A stretch of 64,000 nt of DNA from Dehalococcoidia bacterium (GCA_030615765.1 JAUWYP010000002.1:18480-82479), one strand, 5' to 3'; positions 40,056-49,691 are shown, counted from the stretch's first letter. The notes: generated by a model from the letters alone, not told the origin. Numbers and translations are program-made.

Positions 40056-41258
40056 TCACGCTCCATACTTGGTGAACCGATCGGCGTGGGCCATGGCCAG
40101 CGGCATTATCTCCGTGGCCGCAAAGAGGCCCAGCGACCCCTTCTGGCAGTCCCGCTCGTTGAATGCCTCCGCCCGGTCGGGCTGACACCAGCGCGAGCGC
40201 AACACGAACGGCACCGGGTGCCAGGAGTGGGCACGATAGGTGGAAGGCGTCGAGTGGTCACCGGTGACCATGATCACGTCCGGGTTTAGGGTAAGCAGTT
40301 CGGGGATGACGGCGTCCACCTCCTCCAGCCTGGCCACCTTGCCCTGGAAGTTGCCATCCTCCCCTGTCGAGTCCGTAGCCTTGTAGTGCACGAAGAAGAA
40401 GTCGAATTGCCCCCAGTGCTCCCGCAGGGCCGCCAGCGAATCGCTCAGGGAAGGGCCCGTGGATAGAGCCGTCATCCCCACGAGCTTGGCGAGGCCGCGG
40501 TACATGGGGTAGAAGGCGATGGCCGCCGCCCGCAGCCCGAACACCTCAGGGAAGGACGGCAGGTCCGGCCAGCGCGCGAACCCGCGCAGGAGCACCATAT
40601 TGGCCGGATGATGGTCGCGCAGCCTATCGCGAGCCTCGGCCACGAAGGCACTCACCAGCCCGGCCGTGGCCTGCGCCTCGGGAGCGCGAGCCGCCACCTC
40701 GACGGGCGGCACGCCCACCTTCTGGGGATCGGTCTCGTTCAGGGCGTCGGAGAGGCCGTCGCCTCTGAGCACCAATAGGAAGCGATGTTCCTTCACCGGC
40801 TCCACAAATAGCTCAGCGCCCGGCAGCTCGATGGTACGCAGCTCAGCGCAGAGGCGGGCGCAAGTATCCGTGTCGATGCGGCCGGCGCGGCGGTCGACAA
40901 CGAGGCCGCCGTCGTCCACGGTGCAGAAGTTGCCGCGAGCCGCCACGTCCTGAGGCCTCAGGTCGAAGTCAATGCCCACCGCCTCCAGGGCCCCTCGGCC
41001 GATGCGATAGCGCAGGGGGTCGTAGCCGAAGAGGGACAGATGGCCGGGCCCGCTGCCGGGGGTAATCCCGAAGCCCACGTGATAGACCATGCCGCAGATG
41101 CCCTCCTGGGCCAGACGGTCCAGGTTGGCGATGCGGGCCGTCTCCATCTCCGTGCGGCCGGTCCGGGGATCAGGCAGGCCACCCAGGCCGTCCATCACCA
41201 GCAGGACGATCTTGGTCTCAGCAGGGATTACGACTTCGCGGATGAGGTCGAAGTCCAT
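40056..41258 (-). CDS. apgM: 2,3-bisphosphoglycerate-independent phosphoglycerate mutase, archaeal type
   Basis: 400 residues of the alkaline-phosphatase superfamily. KIVLLVMDGLGGLPDP has the first metal Asp, GSGPGHLSLFGYDPLRYRIG the nucleophile Ser region, and MVTGDHSTPSTYRAHSWHPV the later metal ligands. The length and motifs fit ApgM rather than the roughly 510-residue bacterial GpmI. It interconverts 3- and 2-phosphoglycerate and lies 3 bases upstream of tpiA. Confidence 0.93.
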   Translation of the reverse strand: MDFDLIREVVIPAETKIVLLVMDGLGGLPDPRTGRTEMETARIANLDRLAQEGICGMVYHVGFGITPGSGPGHLSLFGYDPLRYRIGRGALEAVGIDFDLRPQDVAARGNFCTVDDGGLVVDRRAGRIDTDTCARLCAELRTIELPGAELFVEPVKEHRFLLVLRGDGLSDALNETDPQKVGVPPVEVAARAPEAQATAGLVSAFVAEARDRLRDHHPANMVLLRGFARWPDLPSFPEVFGLRAAAIAFYPMYRGLAKLVGMTALSTGPSLSDSLAALREHWGQFDFFFVHYKATDSTGEDGNFQGKVARLEEVDAVIPELLTLNPDVIMVTGDHSTPSTYRAHSWHPVPFVLRSRWCQPDRAEAFNERDCQKGSLGLFAATEIMPLAMAHADRFTKYGA

Positions 41259-41269
41259 GTCCTACCGCC

Positions 41270-42454
41270 TCAATCCTTGTCTTCCAGCGCCGCCACGCCC
41301 GGCAGCTCGCGGCCCTCCAGGAACTCCAACGCCGCGCCGCCGCCGGTGGACACATGGCTGAACTTGTCCTCCAAGCCCAGCCGCTCCACCACCGCCACCG
41401 TCTCGCCGCCGCCCACAATGGTGGTGGCATCCAGGCCAGCGATGGCCTCCGCCAGGCGATGGGAGCCCCGAGAGAAGGGCTCGAACTCGATAACCCCCAC
41501 CGGGCCGTTCCACAAGACCGTTTTGCAATCGCGCAGGGCGTGCACGAACGCCTCCGCCGTCTTCTCACCAATGTCCATGATCTGCCAGTCGAGAGGGATC
41601 TCCTTCGCCGACACCTGCTGGCGGCGGGCGTCGGCCTCGAAGCGGTCGCCGACGATTACGTCCGAGGGCAGGAGGAGCGTCAGCCCCCGCTGGGACGCCC
41701 GCTCCATGATCTGGCGGGCCGTTTCCACATGCCCCTCCTCCAGCAGCGACTGGCCCACCTCAAAGCCCTCGGCCTTGAGGAAAGTGCAGGCCATCCCGCC
41801 GCCGATGAGCAGACGGTCTACCTTCTGCAGCAGGTTCTCCAGCACGCCCATCTTGGTGCTGATCTTGGCCCCGCCGATGACCGCCGCGAAGGGTCTATCA
41901 GGGCTGGCCAGGGCCTTGCCCAAGAAGGTCAGCTCCTTCTCCATGAGGAAGCCGGCCACCGCCGGCAGGTAGGCGGCCACCCCCGCGGTGGAGGCATGGG
42001 CGCGATGGGCAGTGCCGAAGGCGTCGTTGACGTAGACCTCGGCCAGGGAGGCCAGGACCCAGGCGAAATCGGGGTCGTTGGCCTGTTCCTCAGAATAAAA
42101 CCGCAGGTTCTCCAGAAGGAGAACATCGCCGGAGCCGAGGTCCTGCGCCGCCTCCTCCACCTCCGGCCCCACGCAGCCGTCGCTCGTCTTCACCGGCGAG
42201 CCCAGCAGCTCGCTCAGCCGGCGGGCCACCGGCGCCAGGCGCAAGGAGTCGTCGACGCCCTTGGGCCGCCCCAGGTGGGAGCAGAGGATGAGCCTGGCAC
42301 CACGCTCCCGCAGATACTCGATGGTGGGCAGGGCCGCCCGAATGCGGGTATCGTCCAAGACGCGGCCGCTATCCCGATCGAGGGGCACGTTGAAGTCCAC
42401 CCGCAGGAGAATCCTCTTGCCCCGAACGTCGATATCGGCAATCGTCTTCTTCAT
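41270..42454 (-). CDS. pgk: Phosphoglycerate kinase
   Basis: 394 residues from the ATG at 42454; the longer open frame upstream overlaps the acylase gene and is not coding. RILLRVDFNVPLD is the signature, followed by LCSHLGRPKG, NDAFGTAHRAHAS, VIGGAKISTKMGVLENLL and the ATP-site GGGETVAVVERLG. It produces ATP in glycolysis. It heads the pgk-apgM-tpiA-miaA-dapF run. Confidence 0.96.
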   Translation of the reverse strand: MKKTIADIDVRGKRILLRVDFNVPLDRDSGRVLDDTRIRAALPTIEYLRERGARLILCSHLGRPKGVDDSLRLAPVARRLSELLGSPVKTSDGCVGPEVEEAAQDLGSGDVLLLENLRFYSEEQANDPDFAWVLASLAEVYVNDAFGTAHRAHASTAGVAAYLPAVAGFLMEKELTFLGKALASPDRPFAAVIGGAKISTKMGVLENLLQKVDRLLIGGGMACTFLKAEGFEVGQSLLEEGHVETARQIMERASQRGLTLLLPSDVIVGDRFEADARRQQVSAKEIPLDWQIMDIGEKTAEAFVHALRDCKTVLWNGPVGVIEFEPFSRGSHRLAEAIAGLDATTIVGGGETVAVVERLGLEDKFSHVSTGGGAALEFLEGRELPGVAALEDKD

Positions 42455-42465
42455 GGCCTCGCCCT

Positions 42466-44856
42466 CTATCCCGGCATCAGCATCAGCTTGCCCACTGCCT
42501 GCCGCTCGATCTCTCCCCGGTCGAAGGGCAACGGGTGGTACTCCAGCCGCCGCCAGGCGTCGATCATATCGCTGTAGTGGGGGCTGGCGGGGTGACCCGA
42601 CTGGCCGCCGGGCAGGATGGCCACACTGCGGTTGAAGTCGCTCAGGTCGATGATCTGGCGGTAGGAGACAGCGAAGCTTGAGACCGCATAGGGCCGGCTG
42701 CCGACGTAGCTCGCCTGGGCGACGGTGTTCGTGTCGCCGCCCACCGGCACCGGGCCGCGGTTGAACACGCGCCGCAGGGCGCGCACCCTTCCCAGCACAT
42801 GCTCGAAGGGGGCGTAGTGAACGCGGCCCCACGTCCAGCGGGACATGTCCTCTCCCAGCGACCGCCGCAGGGCAGCGACGGCCTCCTCCAGGCTCTGCTC
42901 CATCACCTCCCGCCAGCTTCGGCCAGCGAACCAATCGGCCGGAGCCTCCTTCATCAGGGCCAAGAGCCAGGAAGCAGAGCGATAGAGGTAGAAGCTATCG
43001 GGAACGGCGGGGTGTACCTCCTTGCCCACGAAGTAGTCGGTGAGGGGGCCCAGCTTAGCAGCCACTGTGTTGCGGAGCATCTGAAGGAAGAAGGCCTCCA
43101 CGATGGTGGCCGCCACGCTGTCCGGCGAGAGCTGGCAGTCCCAGACTCGCAGGAAGTTGAAGGCCCGCTTGGCGTCCGCACTGGCGGGCTCAAGGCTGAG
43201 GAGGTGCTGGGCCAGCTCCCGGCCGGGGATGGAGTAGATGTCGCCCTGTATGGAGCGAAAGTCCTCCAGGGAGTGCTTCTCCCTGGCCTCCAGCAGCTCG
43301 ACGATGCGTTGGGCGCGGTAGCCATCCATGTACTCAGCGCTCAGGAAGTACGGATAATCGTCATCCACGATCTTGTTGTTGGCCGTGGCCACGTAATGCG
43401 TGGGGGGATTAAGGACGGAGGGCAGTTCGTCGAAGGGGATGAAGCCCTTCCAGTCGTACTCCCCCATCCAGCCAGGCGAGGGCACCAGCCCCTGGCCCTT
43501 GACCCGAATCGGCACGAGGCCAGCCATCTGATAGCCGATGTTGCCTTCCACATCGGCGTAGACAAAGTTCTGAGCGGGCGCTGGCCACTGGCGCAGGGCC
43601 TCGCGGAACCCTTCCCAGCTGCCGGCCCGGCCCAGAAGGAGAAGGGCATGGGCCTGCTGGCTCGGCTCGGCCACTATCGTGCGTAGGGCGAGGGCCCGGT
43701 CCTCGCCGGGGATGCTGGGGCTGATTATCGGCCCGTGGCCGGTCACCAGAACCTCCTCCACCACCGGCTCCCGGCGACCGCGCACGCGGATCTCCTCCCG
43801 CACGAGGTCGCCGTCCACCCACTTGCCCCCATATTCGTACTGGCGAGGGTTGGCGGGGTTGATCCGCTCTACGAACAGGTCGTCGCCGTCGGTCATGGTA
43901 TTGGTGATACCCCAGGCGATGCGATCGTTGTGACCGATGACAACCCCCGGCACGCCGGGCAGAGAGGCACCGGTAACATTCAGGCCGCCGCCATTCAGAT
44001 GCACCTCGTACCAGATGCAGGGCATCTGCAGGGGCAAGTGGGGATCGTTGGCCAGCAGCGGCTTGCCGGTGGCCGACTTGTGGCCGTCCACCGCCCAGTT
44101 GTTGCTGCCGCCCCCTCTGGCACCGACCAACTCCTGCACCTTGCGCAGTTCCTCCAGCAGCGGCACTCCCAGGCCGCGGCACTCAGCCCCGGGCGGCACG
44201 ATAAGCGGTGCCCCTAGTGGATAGCCTGGCTCCATACGAGCGGCCTCCTCAGGGCCCAGCCGCTCCACTATCCAGGAGCGCACGATCTCCGTGTCCCAGT
44301 TGCCGGAGAGACTCCAACCGACGAACTTGCCGATGGCCAAGCTGTCCACGGGGGTCCAGGACCCCGGCCGGAAGCGCAGGACAAGGAACTCCGGCGGCAG
44401 ACGATTCCTGTTCCCCTCTATGAAGGCGTTGACCCCCGCCGCATAGGCATCCAGGTTCTCACGCACCGCCTCGGCCAACTGCTCCGCCTCGGCCTCAGCG
44501 GCCCGACGCAGCCCCACTCGTCGCAGCAGGCGGTCGGCATCCAAGGCCACCGACCCGAATACTTCAGCCAGACTGCCCGAGGCGGCCCGCCGGGCCAACT
44601 CTATATGCCACAGGCGGTCCTGGGCATGAACGTATCCCTGGGCGAACAGAGCGTCCCTGACACTGCCAGCGTAGATATGAGGCACGCCCCAGCGGTCGCG
44701 GATGACCTCGACGGGTGAATCCAAGCCCTTGAGCCGAACGGAGCCCTTGCTGGAGGGGACGCTACGCCGCAGAAGGGAGTAGACGACCGCTCCCCCCACG
44801 GCCGCGCCCAGGGCCAGCCCAAGTACGAGATAGCGAACAGCCCTCCCTATGGCCAA
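42466..44856 (-). CDS. Penicillin acylase family N-terminal nucleophile hydrolase
   Basis: 796 residues. A membrane helix near the N-terminus (YLVLGLALGAAVGGAVVYSL) serves as signal or anchor. The nucleophile Ser251 follows three glycines in GGGSNNWAV, where autocatalytic cleavage should separate alpha and beta chains. PLLANDPHLPLQMPCIWYEV and VPGVVIGHNDRIAWGITNT are other family blocks. Such enzymes hydrolyse acyl-amides (beta-lactam side chains, acyl-homoserine lactones or lipid amides). The natural substrate here is not determinable. It acts outside the cytoplasm. Confidence 0.92.
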   Translation of the reverse strand: MAIGRAVRYLVLGLALGAAVGGAVVYSLLRRSVPSSKGSVRLKGLDSPVEVIRDRWGVPHIYAGSVRDALFAQGYVHAQDRLWHIELARRAASGSLAEVFGSVALDADRLLRRVGLRRAAEAEAEQLAEAVRENLDAYAAGVNAFIEGNRNRLPPEFLVLRFRPGSWTPVDSLAIGKFVGWSLSGNWDTEIVRSWIVERLGPEEAARMEPGYPLGAPLIVPPGAECRGLGVPLLEELRKVQELVGARGGGSNNWAVDGHKSATGKPLLANDPHLPLQMPCIWYEVHLNGGGLNVTGASLPGVPGVVIGHNDRIAWGITNTMTDGDDLFVERINPANPRQYEYGGKWVDGDLVREEIRVRGRREPVVEEVLVTGHGPIISPSIPGEDRALALRTIVAEPSQQAHALLLLGRAGSWEGFREALRQWPAPAQNFVYADVEGNIGYQMAGLVPIRVKGQGLVPSPGWMGEYDWKGFIPFDELPSVLNPPTHYVATANNKIVDDDYPYFLSAEYMDGYRAQRIVELLEAREKHSLEDFRSIQGDIYSIPGRELAQHLLSLEPASADAKRAFNFLRVWDCQLSPDSVAATIVEAFFLQMLRNTVAAKLGPLTDYFVGKEVHPAVPDSFYLYRSASWLLALMKEAPADWFAGRSWREVMEQSLEEAVAALRRSLGEDMSRWTWGRVHYAPFEHVLGRVRALRRVFNRGPVPVGGDTNTVAQASYVGSRPYAVSSFAVSYRQIIDLSDFNRSVAILPGGQSGHPASPHYSDMIDAWRRLEYHPLPFDRGEIERQAVGKLMLMPG

Positions 44857-44866
44857 GGCGCACCTC

Positions 44867-45304
44867 CTATGACTCCATAGCCCTCATCTTCTCCAGGCGG
44901 CGGGCGTGGCGCCCGCCCTCAAAGTCCTCGCCCAGGAAGGTTCTCACTATCTCCTCAGCCAGGCCGCGACCGATGCACCAGGCGCCCAGGCAGAGGACGT
45001 TGACGTCGTTGTGTCGGCGAGCCAGGCGAGCCGTGAAGCTGTTCTGGCACAGGGCGGCGCGAACACCCTTCACCTTGTTGGCGGCGATGCTCATGCCGAC
45101 GCCGTTGCCGCAGATGAGGATGCCCCGCTGGTACTCCCCCGCCGCCACCGCCTCTCCCAGCGGCCTGGCGATGTCCGGATAGTCCACCGGATCCTCACCG
45201 TGACAGCCGAAGTCCATCCACTCGTGCCCCAGCTCGCCCAGCAGTTCCTTGACGACTTCCTTCAGGCCGAACCCGCGGTGGTCGCTGCCGATAGCGATGC
45301 GCAT
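44867..45304 (-). CDS. rpiB: Ribose 5-phosphate isomerase B
   Basis: 145 residues. MRIAIGSDHRGFGLKEVV opens the LacAB/RpiB fold; the active-site Cys lies in ILICGNGVGMSIAANKVKG. HNDVNVLCLGAWCIGRGLAEEIV completes the family pattern. It interconverts ribose 5-phosphate and ribulose 5-phosphate. It is 10 bases from both neighbours and so is in the same transcript as the lipoprotein and acylase genes. Confidence 0.95.
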   Translation of the reverse strand: MRIAIGSDHRGFGLKEVVKELLGELGHEWMDFGCHGEDPVDYPDIARPLGEAVAAGEYQRGILICGNGVGMSIAANKVKGVRAALCQNSFTARLARRHNDVNVLCLGAWCIGRGLAEEIVRTFLGEDFEGGRHARRLEKMRAMES

Positions 45305-45314
45305 TATCCCCCTC

Positions 45315-46568
45315 TTATGGCTGAGCCGGAATGGGCAGCAGCGCCTCGGCCAGAGGGACGAGCGCCTCGTTGTCGTTCAAAGGGTTTATCTCCTGTCCCT
45401 CCTCGGACATGGGGATGGGGTAAAGCTCGATGGTCGTATCGCCCAGGGTGAGCACTAGCCAGTGGTAGGTCACCTCGTAGGTAGGCGAGAGGCGGTCGGT
45501 CTTGAAGTAAAGGGTGGCCGGCTGGCCCTGCACCGTCACCTGCTCCCGCTGGATGGGGCCTGTCCTTTCCGGAGGAGGCCCAAACTGCGCTCGGCCGGCC
45601 GGCCCCTGCCGGATGATCACGACCTCTCCTCCGCCGCCCAGAGTCTCCGAGGCATAGCGCAGCTCGGGCCAAGAGACCCTCTCCGTGCGCACGTCCCATA
45701 GGTACAAATCGAGCTGCCCTTGCGCGGCACCTTCGTACTTCTCGCCCAGCCAATACAGGTCGAAATCCAGCTTGCTGGCCTCCGCCAGCTTCTCGTCCAC
45801 AGGGCTATAGAGGGCAAAGAGGGCATCGGGCGAGAAGAAGTCCGGCGGCAGGTCATCCGGCGAGACGGTGTCCCACTCGAACTGGGACGGGCCGCTATAC
45901 TCCTCCGTCTCCGTGCCGTCGGGCTCAACGATTTTCGACCGAAGCTGCACCGGCAGCAGGGTTGCCTTGTCCAGTTCCACAGTGATGACCGTGGCGGTCC
46001 CCTCCGGCCAGTCGCCGCCCGGCTCCATGAACCATTTGGCCTCAACCGAAACGACCGGTTGGCCGTCCACTGTGCTCTCGCCCACGATCCGCTTTTCCTC
46101 GCCGCCCGCCAGGTAGCCAAGATAGGCGACGCCGAGGTAGGCTAGGTTGTCGATGCCCTGCTCGGCCACCTCCTCGCGGTCGACCGCGGTGATATGGATA
46201 GGGAAGGACTCCGCATCGGACTGGTAGGTGGCCACTCGCCAGTCTTCGCCCACCGTTACCAGCAACCACTCTTCTTCTCCATCCGCCTCGCGATACTCCG
46301 TCCGGAACCGCCCATTGTCCGCATCGACCCACGCCTCCTGAACCCCTGCTCCGCCTAGCTCCCACGCCTCGGTTTTCGCCTTCAGGTATCCCACCTTTCC
46401 CCCCGGCGACACGGCCTCCAGCGCACCTGCCACCACCTGGTCCACATCCGACAGGTCGACCTCAGCTCCGCCGTCTCCGCCACCGCAAGCCAACCCCCCG
46501 ACCGCAGCGAACGCGACAACCGCAACCACGCTCCCCACGCCTCTCACCCAACCCACTTTGCTACGCAC
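45315..46568 (-). CDS. Exported lipoprotein, LppX/LolA-like fold possible
   Basis: 417 residues from a GTG at 46568 that overlaps the tsaC stop by 8 bp. The lipoprotein signal SVVAVVAFAAVGGLAC ends at a lipidation Cys followed by Gly/Asp. The mature part is beta-rich with acidic and Trp/Tyr patches (DGQPVVSVEAKWFMEPG; TVITVELDKATLLPVQLRS), a pattern seen in RseB/LolA/LppX-type lipid-binding proteins. No catalytic motif is seen. Function is unknown; the fold suggestion is weak. Confidence 0.65.
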   Translation of the reverse strand: MRSKVGWVRGVGSVVAVVAFAAVGGLACGGGDGGAEVDLSDVDQVVAGALEAVSPGGKVGYLKAKTEAWELGGAGVQEAWVDADNGRFRTEYREADGEEEWLLVTVGEDWRVATYQSDAESFPIHITAVDREEVAEQGIDNLAYLGVAYLGYLAGGEEKRIVGESTVDGQPVVSVEAKWFMEPGGDWPEGTATVITVELDKATLLPVQLRSKIVEPDGTETEEYSGPSQFEWDTVSPDDLPPDFFSPDALFALYSPVDEKLAEASKLDFDLYWLGEKYEGAAQGQLDLYLWDVRTERVSWPELRYASETLGGGGEVVIIRQGPAGRAQFGPPPERTGPIQREQVTVQGQPATLYFKTDRLSPTYEVTYHWLVLTLGDTTIELYPIPMSEEGQEINPLNDNEALVPLAEALLPIPAQP

Positions 46569-47196
46569 CGGACACCACCCCCACAACTTTCCCCACCTCC
46601 GCGCGCGATACCGCACCCTCCCGCACGATCACAGGGGGCTGTATAGTTATGTCAACGACTGTCGACTCCTGCCCTGCCCTGCTGGCGCCGCCATCGATGA
46701 TCAGGTCGACAGCACTCCCTAGGTGGCGTTGCACCTCGCGAGATGTACGGCAGCTCGGCCTGCCCGAGCGGTTGGCGCTGGTGCCGGTGATCGGCTCGCC
46801 CAGGGCGCGGATAAGCTGACGCAGGAAGAAATGGTCGGGCACCCGCAGGGCAACACTATCGCCGCCCCCCAGGGCCGGGCTCTGGAAACTGGGCGACCGC
46901 CGCAGCACGACGGTCAGAGGGCCGGGCCAGAAGCGCTCGGTCAGGAGCTTAGCGATGGGCGGAACCTCTGCGCACAAAGGGGCCATATCGTCAACGTCGG
47001 CCAGAAGGAGCGGCAGGGCCTTCTCAGAGAGCCTACCCTTAACAGCAAAGGCCCTCGCTACCGCCCGCTCATCGCTGGCGGCTGCCCCCAGTCCGTACAC
47101 GGTATCCGAGGGGTAGACAACCAGCCCACCGCCCTTGAGCACAGCGAGCGCCTCCGCCAGAGAGCCCTCCACTTCAGCCTTCAGCACCCTGGCCAT
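46561..47196 (-). CDS. tsaC: L-threonylcarbamoyladenylate synthase (short Sua5/YrdC type)
   Basis: 211 residues with the YrdC fold: GGLVVYPSDTVYGLGAAA, AFAVKGRLSEKALPLLLADV, RFWPGPLTVVLRRS and GTSANRSGRPSC. It makes threonylcarbamoyl-AMP for t6A37 tRNA modification. It is the first gene of the minus-strand group and divergent from guaA. Confidence 0.93.
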   Translation of the reverse strand: MARVLKAEVEGSLAEALAVLKGGGLVVYPSDTVYGLGAAASDERAVARAFAVKGRLSEKALPLLLADVDDMAPLCAEVPPIAKLLTERFWPGPLTVVLRRSPSFQSPALGGGDSVALRVPDHFFLRQLIRALGEPITGTSANRSGRPSCRTSREVQRHLGSAVDLIIDGGASRAGQESTVVDITIQPPVIVREGAVSRAEVGKVVGVVSGA

Positions 47197-47278
47197 ATCC
47201 GTAGCATGCAGTATAGCACACGCAGCGAGATCGGGTCACGAATTTGTTAGGGTGCCAATACTTTTTAGCTCAATTCCG

Positions 47279-47306
47279 CTTGACGCTGCCGGTGGCCCGA
47301 TGCTAA
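47279..47306 (+). promoter_or_regulatory. Possible guaA promoter
   Basis: TTGACG at 47279-47284 is followed after 16 bases by GCTAAT. An AAAGGAG Shine-Dalgarno then precedes the guaA ATG by about 11 bases. I see no purine riboswitch core in this 140-base gap. Confidence 0.45.
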
Positions 47307-47336
47307 TCTTGAGCCAAAGGAGACGCGGCGAAAATC

Positions 47337-48998
47337 ATGAGCGACCGGCCTGGTAATCACGTTCGTACCAGCGACGACATCGAGGTCTCCACCTATCTGG
47401 AGATCGCCCGCCAGCGAGAGGGCGAGCAGCCCACCACGCCCACGCTGCCCATCGCGCCGGCCCGCCCGGAGGCGGTGGTGATCCTCGATTTCGGCTCGCA
47501 GTATAGCATGCTCATCGCCCGCCGTGTACGCGAGTGCAACGTCTACTGCGAGCTCCTGCCGCACAACGCCCCTCGGGAGCAGATAGAGCACCTCCAGCCC
47601 AAGGGCTTCATCCTGTCCGGCGGCCCGGCCAGCGTCTACGGCGAGAACGCCCCCCTAGCCCCTCCCTACGTCTTCGAGAGCGGACTGCCGGTGCTCGGCA
47701 TCTGCTACGGCATGCAGGCCCTGGTCCACCAGCTGGGCGGCCGGGTGGCCCCTGGCGACAGGCAGGAGTACGGCCACAGCATCATCTATCAGGACGCCAG
47801 CGATGCGCCCATTTTCGAAGGCCTTCCCCCCAGCATGCCCGTCTGGATGAGCCACGCCGACCGCGTGGTGGAGCTGCCGGAGGGCTTTCGCTCCCTGGCC
47901 TACTCCGACAACTCGCCGGTGGCCGTGATGGGCAACGATCGCGGTGTCATCGGCCTCCAGTTCCACCCGGAGGTGGTGCACACCCCCCAGGGCAAGGCCA
48001 TCCTGCGCAACTTCCTGTACAACGTCTGCGGCTGCCGCGGCGACTGGACAGCCGCCAGCTTCATCGAGGAGAGCATCCGTAGCATCCGCCAGCAGGTGGG
48101 CGACGGCCGCGTCATCTGCGCCCTCTCCGGCGGCGTCGACTCGGCGGTGACCGCCGCTCTCGTGCACCGCGCGGTGGGCGAACAGCTCGTCTGCATCTTC
48201 GTGAACAACGGCCTCCTGCGGCGCGAGGAGCCCGAGCGGGTCGTCGAGACCTTCCGCCGCAACATGAAGATCAACCTGCTGTACGTGGACGCCACCGATC
48301 GGTTCATGGCCTGCCTGGACGGCGTAGCCAGCCCCGAGGCCAAGCGCAAGATGGTGGGCGAAGAGTTCATCCGCGTGTTCGAGGCCGAGGCCCGCAAGCT
48401 GGGGCGGGTGGACTTCGTCGCCCAGGGGACGACCTACCCCGACGTCATCGAGAGCGCCGCCGGCTCCGATGCCGCCGCCAAGATCAAGAGCCATCACAAC
48501 GTGGGCGGCCTGCCCGCCAAGATGGACCTCACCCTCGTCGAGCCCCTGCGCTATCTGTTCAAGGACGAGGTGCGCCAGGTGGGCCTGACCCTGGATCTGC
48601 CGGAGATGATGGTCTATCGCCAGCCCTTCCCGGGGCCGGGGCTGGCCATTCGCGTCATCGGCGAGCTGAGCGGCGAGAGGCTGGAGACCCTGCGGGCGGC
48701 CGACTGGATCGTGATGAACGAGATCAAGAAGGCGGACCTCTACGGGAAGCTGTGGCAGGTGTTCGCCATCCTCACCGACAGCCGCAGCGTGGGGGTGATG
48801 GGCGATTCCCGCACCTACGGCCACGTGGTCTGCCTGCGGGCGGTGACGGCGGAGGACGCCATGACCGCCGACTGGGCCCGCCTGCCCTACGAGGTGCTGG
48901 GCCGCATCTCCAGCCGCATCGTGAACGAGGTGCCGGGAGTGAACCGCGTGGTGTACGACATTACGTCGAAGCCGCCGGGGACCATCGAGTGGGAGTGA
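47337..48998 (+). CDS. guaA: GMP synthase (glutamine-hydrolysing)
   Basis: 553 residues. The class I amidotransferase domain begins only at residue 47 ([18 protein letters not shown]) and has the nucleophile Cys in [17 protein letters not shown]. The ATP-pyrophosphatase P-loop is [14 protein letters not shown], and the dimerisation domain ends in [18 protein letters not shown]. The 46-residue N-terminal extension is longer than usual and hydrophilic. guaA probably once abutted purD: a purD 5' fragment begins 10 bases after its stop. Confidence 0.97.
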   Translation: MSDRPGNHVRTSDDIEVSTYLEIARQREGEQPTTPTLPIAPARPEAVVILDFGSQYSMLIARRVRECNVYCELLPHNAPREQIEHLQPKGFILSGGPASVYGENAPLAPPYVFESGLPVLGICYGMQALVHQLGGRVAPGDRQEYGHSIIYQDASDAPIFEGLPPSMPVWMSHADRVVELPEGFRSLAYSDNSPVAVMGNDRGVIGLQFHPEVVHTPQGKAILRNFLYNVCGCRGDWTAASFIEESIRSIRQQVGDGRVICALSGGVDSAVTAALVHRAVGEQLVCIFVNNGLLRREEPERVVETFRRNMKINLLYVDATDRFMACLDGVASPEAKRKMVGEEFIRVFEAEARKLGRVDFVAQGTTYPDVIESAAGSDAAAKIKSHHNVGGLPAKMDLTLVEPLRYLFKDEVRQVGLTLDLPEMMVYRQPFPGPGLAIRVIGELSGERLETLRAADWIVMNEIKKADLYGKLWQVFAILTDSRSVGVMGDSRTYGHVVCLRAVTAEDAMTADWARLPYEVLGRISSRIVNEVPGVNRVVYDITSKPPGTIEWE

Positions 48999-49008
48999 GC
49001 CCTCTTCC

Positions 49009-49046
49009 ATGAACATCCTTCTCGTCGGCGGCGGTGCCCGCAAGCA
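49009..49046 (+). repeat. Truncated copy 1 of the purD 5' end
   Basis: ATGAACATCCTTCTCGTCGG and the following bases match the true purD start at 50504 with two mismatches over 38 bases. In frame it becomes a 21-codon open frame ending at 49074. It lies 10 bases after guaA and directly before the hicBA module. Confidence 0.9.
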
Positions 49047-49069
49047 GACGCTTTCCTGCCTCCCTGTGC

Positions 49070-49075
49070 TATGAT
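49070..49075 (+). promoter_or_regulatory. Extended -10 element of hicBA
   Basis: TGCTATGAT is an extended -10 (TATGAT at 49070-49075). The hicB ATG is only 9 bases beyond it, so the mRNA would be leaderless or nearly so. The local context aligns with the antitoxin promoter at 49719-49734. Confidence 0.55.
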
Positions 49076-49084
49076 GGGACTGCC

Positions 49085-49381
49085 ATGAAGTTCACCGTCA
49101 TCCTTCAGCCTGAAGCCGACGGCGGCTATTCTGTCGTCTGTCCGGCCATCCCCGGCTGCGTCAGCCAGGGCGATACGCTCGAAGACACTCTGGCCAACAT
49201 TCGCGAGGCCATCCTCCTCTGCCTCGAAGTCCGGAACGAGCAGGGACTGTCTCTTCCCGGCGAGACGCCCGAGCTGGTCGCCGAGGAGATCCGCGCCTGT
49301 CTGAAAGACCGAGCGGAGGAGGGCCTGCCGCTCACTATCGAGACCCGTGAAGTGGAAGTGGAGGCCGAGGTCGCCGTCTGA
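49085..49381 (+). CDS. hicB: HicB-family antitoxin
   Basis: 98 residues with the HicB fold: MKFTVILQPEADGGYSVVCP, then AIPGCVSQGDTLEDTLANIREAI. The C-terminal part is acidic and lacks a separate DNA-binding domain that I can recognise. The ATG at 49085 starts the first strand; the open frame continues upstream into the purD fragment. It neutralises HicA, whose ATG overlaps its stop by one base. Confidence 0.9.
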   Translation: MKFTVILQPEADGGYSVVCPAIPGCVSQGDTLEDTLANIREAILLCLEVRNEQGLSLPGETPELVAEEIRACLKDRAEEGLPLTIETREVEVEAEVAV

Positions 49382-49608
49382 TGCCGCGCGTCCCGAAAGT
49401 ATCGGGCCGTCAGGCGGTGGCCGCGTTCGAGCGAGCTGGCTTTGAGGTGCGACGCCGCCGCGGCAGTCACATCGTAATGGTCAAACCAGGCTTTCCTGAG
49501 ACGTTGTCTGTGCCAGACCACCGCCAGCTCAGGCCTGGCACCCTACGGGCCCTCATTCGCAAGGCGGGCCTTACCGTCGAAGAATTCCTCAGTCTGCTGA
49601 GATCGTGA
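49381..49608 (+). CDS. hicA: HicA-family mRNA interferase toxin
   Basis: 75 residues with the double-stranded-RNA-binding-like HicA fold: VSGRQAVAAFERAGFEVRRR, then the catalytic His in GSHIVMVKPG, and the LRPGTLRALIRKAGLTVEEF C-terminus. It cleaves mRNA when not bound by HicB. Its stop lies 18 bases before the second purD fragment. Confidence 0.93.
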   Translation: MPRVPKVSGRQAVAAFERAGFEVRRRRGSHIVMVKPGFPETLSVPDHRQLRPGTLRALIRKAGLTVEEFLSLLRS

Positions 49609-49626
49609 CGTGAGAGCCCTGATGCC

Positions 49627-49674
49627 ATGAACATCCTTCTCGTCGGCGGCGGTGCCCGCGAGCACACCATCGCC
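49627..49674 (+). repeat. Truncated copy 2 of the purD 5' end
   Basis: 48 bases matching the true purD start (50504-50551) with a single mismatch, beginning at ATG. In frame it continues to a stop at 49755 (43 codons counting the stop). It sits between hicA and the VapBC-like module. Confidence 0.93.
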
Positions 49675-49691
49675 CGCAGTGAAGGAGTGTC

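Noticed and set aside
42455..42934. Upstream extension of pgk
   Set aside because: It overlaps the penicillin-acylase gene in another frame. The Pgk fold starts at MKKTIADIDVRGKR, the ATG at 42454.
47655..49043. A 462-codon open frame on the minus strand across guaA and the purD stub
   Set aside because: It is antisense to a clear guaA gene, with composition typical of GC-rich shadow frames (His/Gly/Ala/Val-rich) and no domain.
49009..49674. Separate purD pseudogenes from decayed whole-gene duplication
   Set aside because: Only the first 13-16 codons are present in each stub, nearly identical to the real gene, with TA genes beginning directly after. Decay of full copies would leave longer, more diverged remains.
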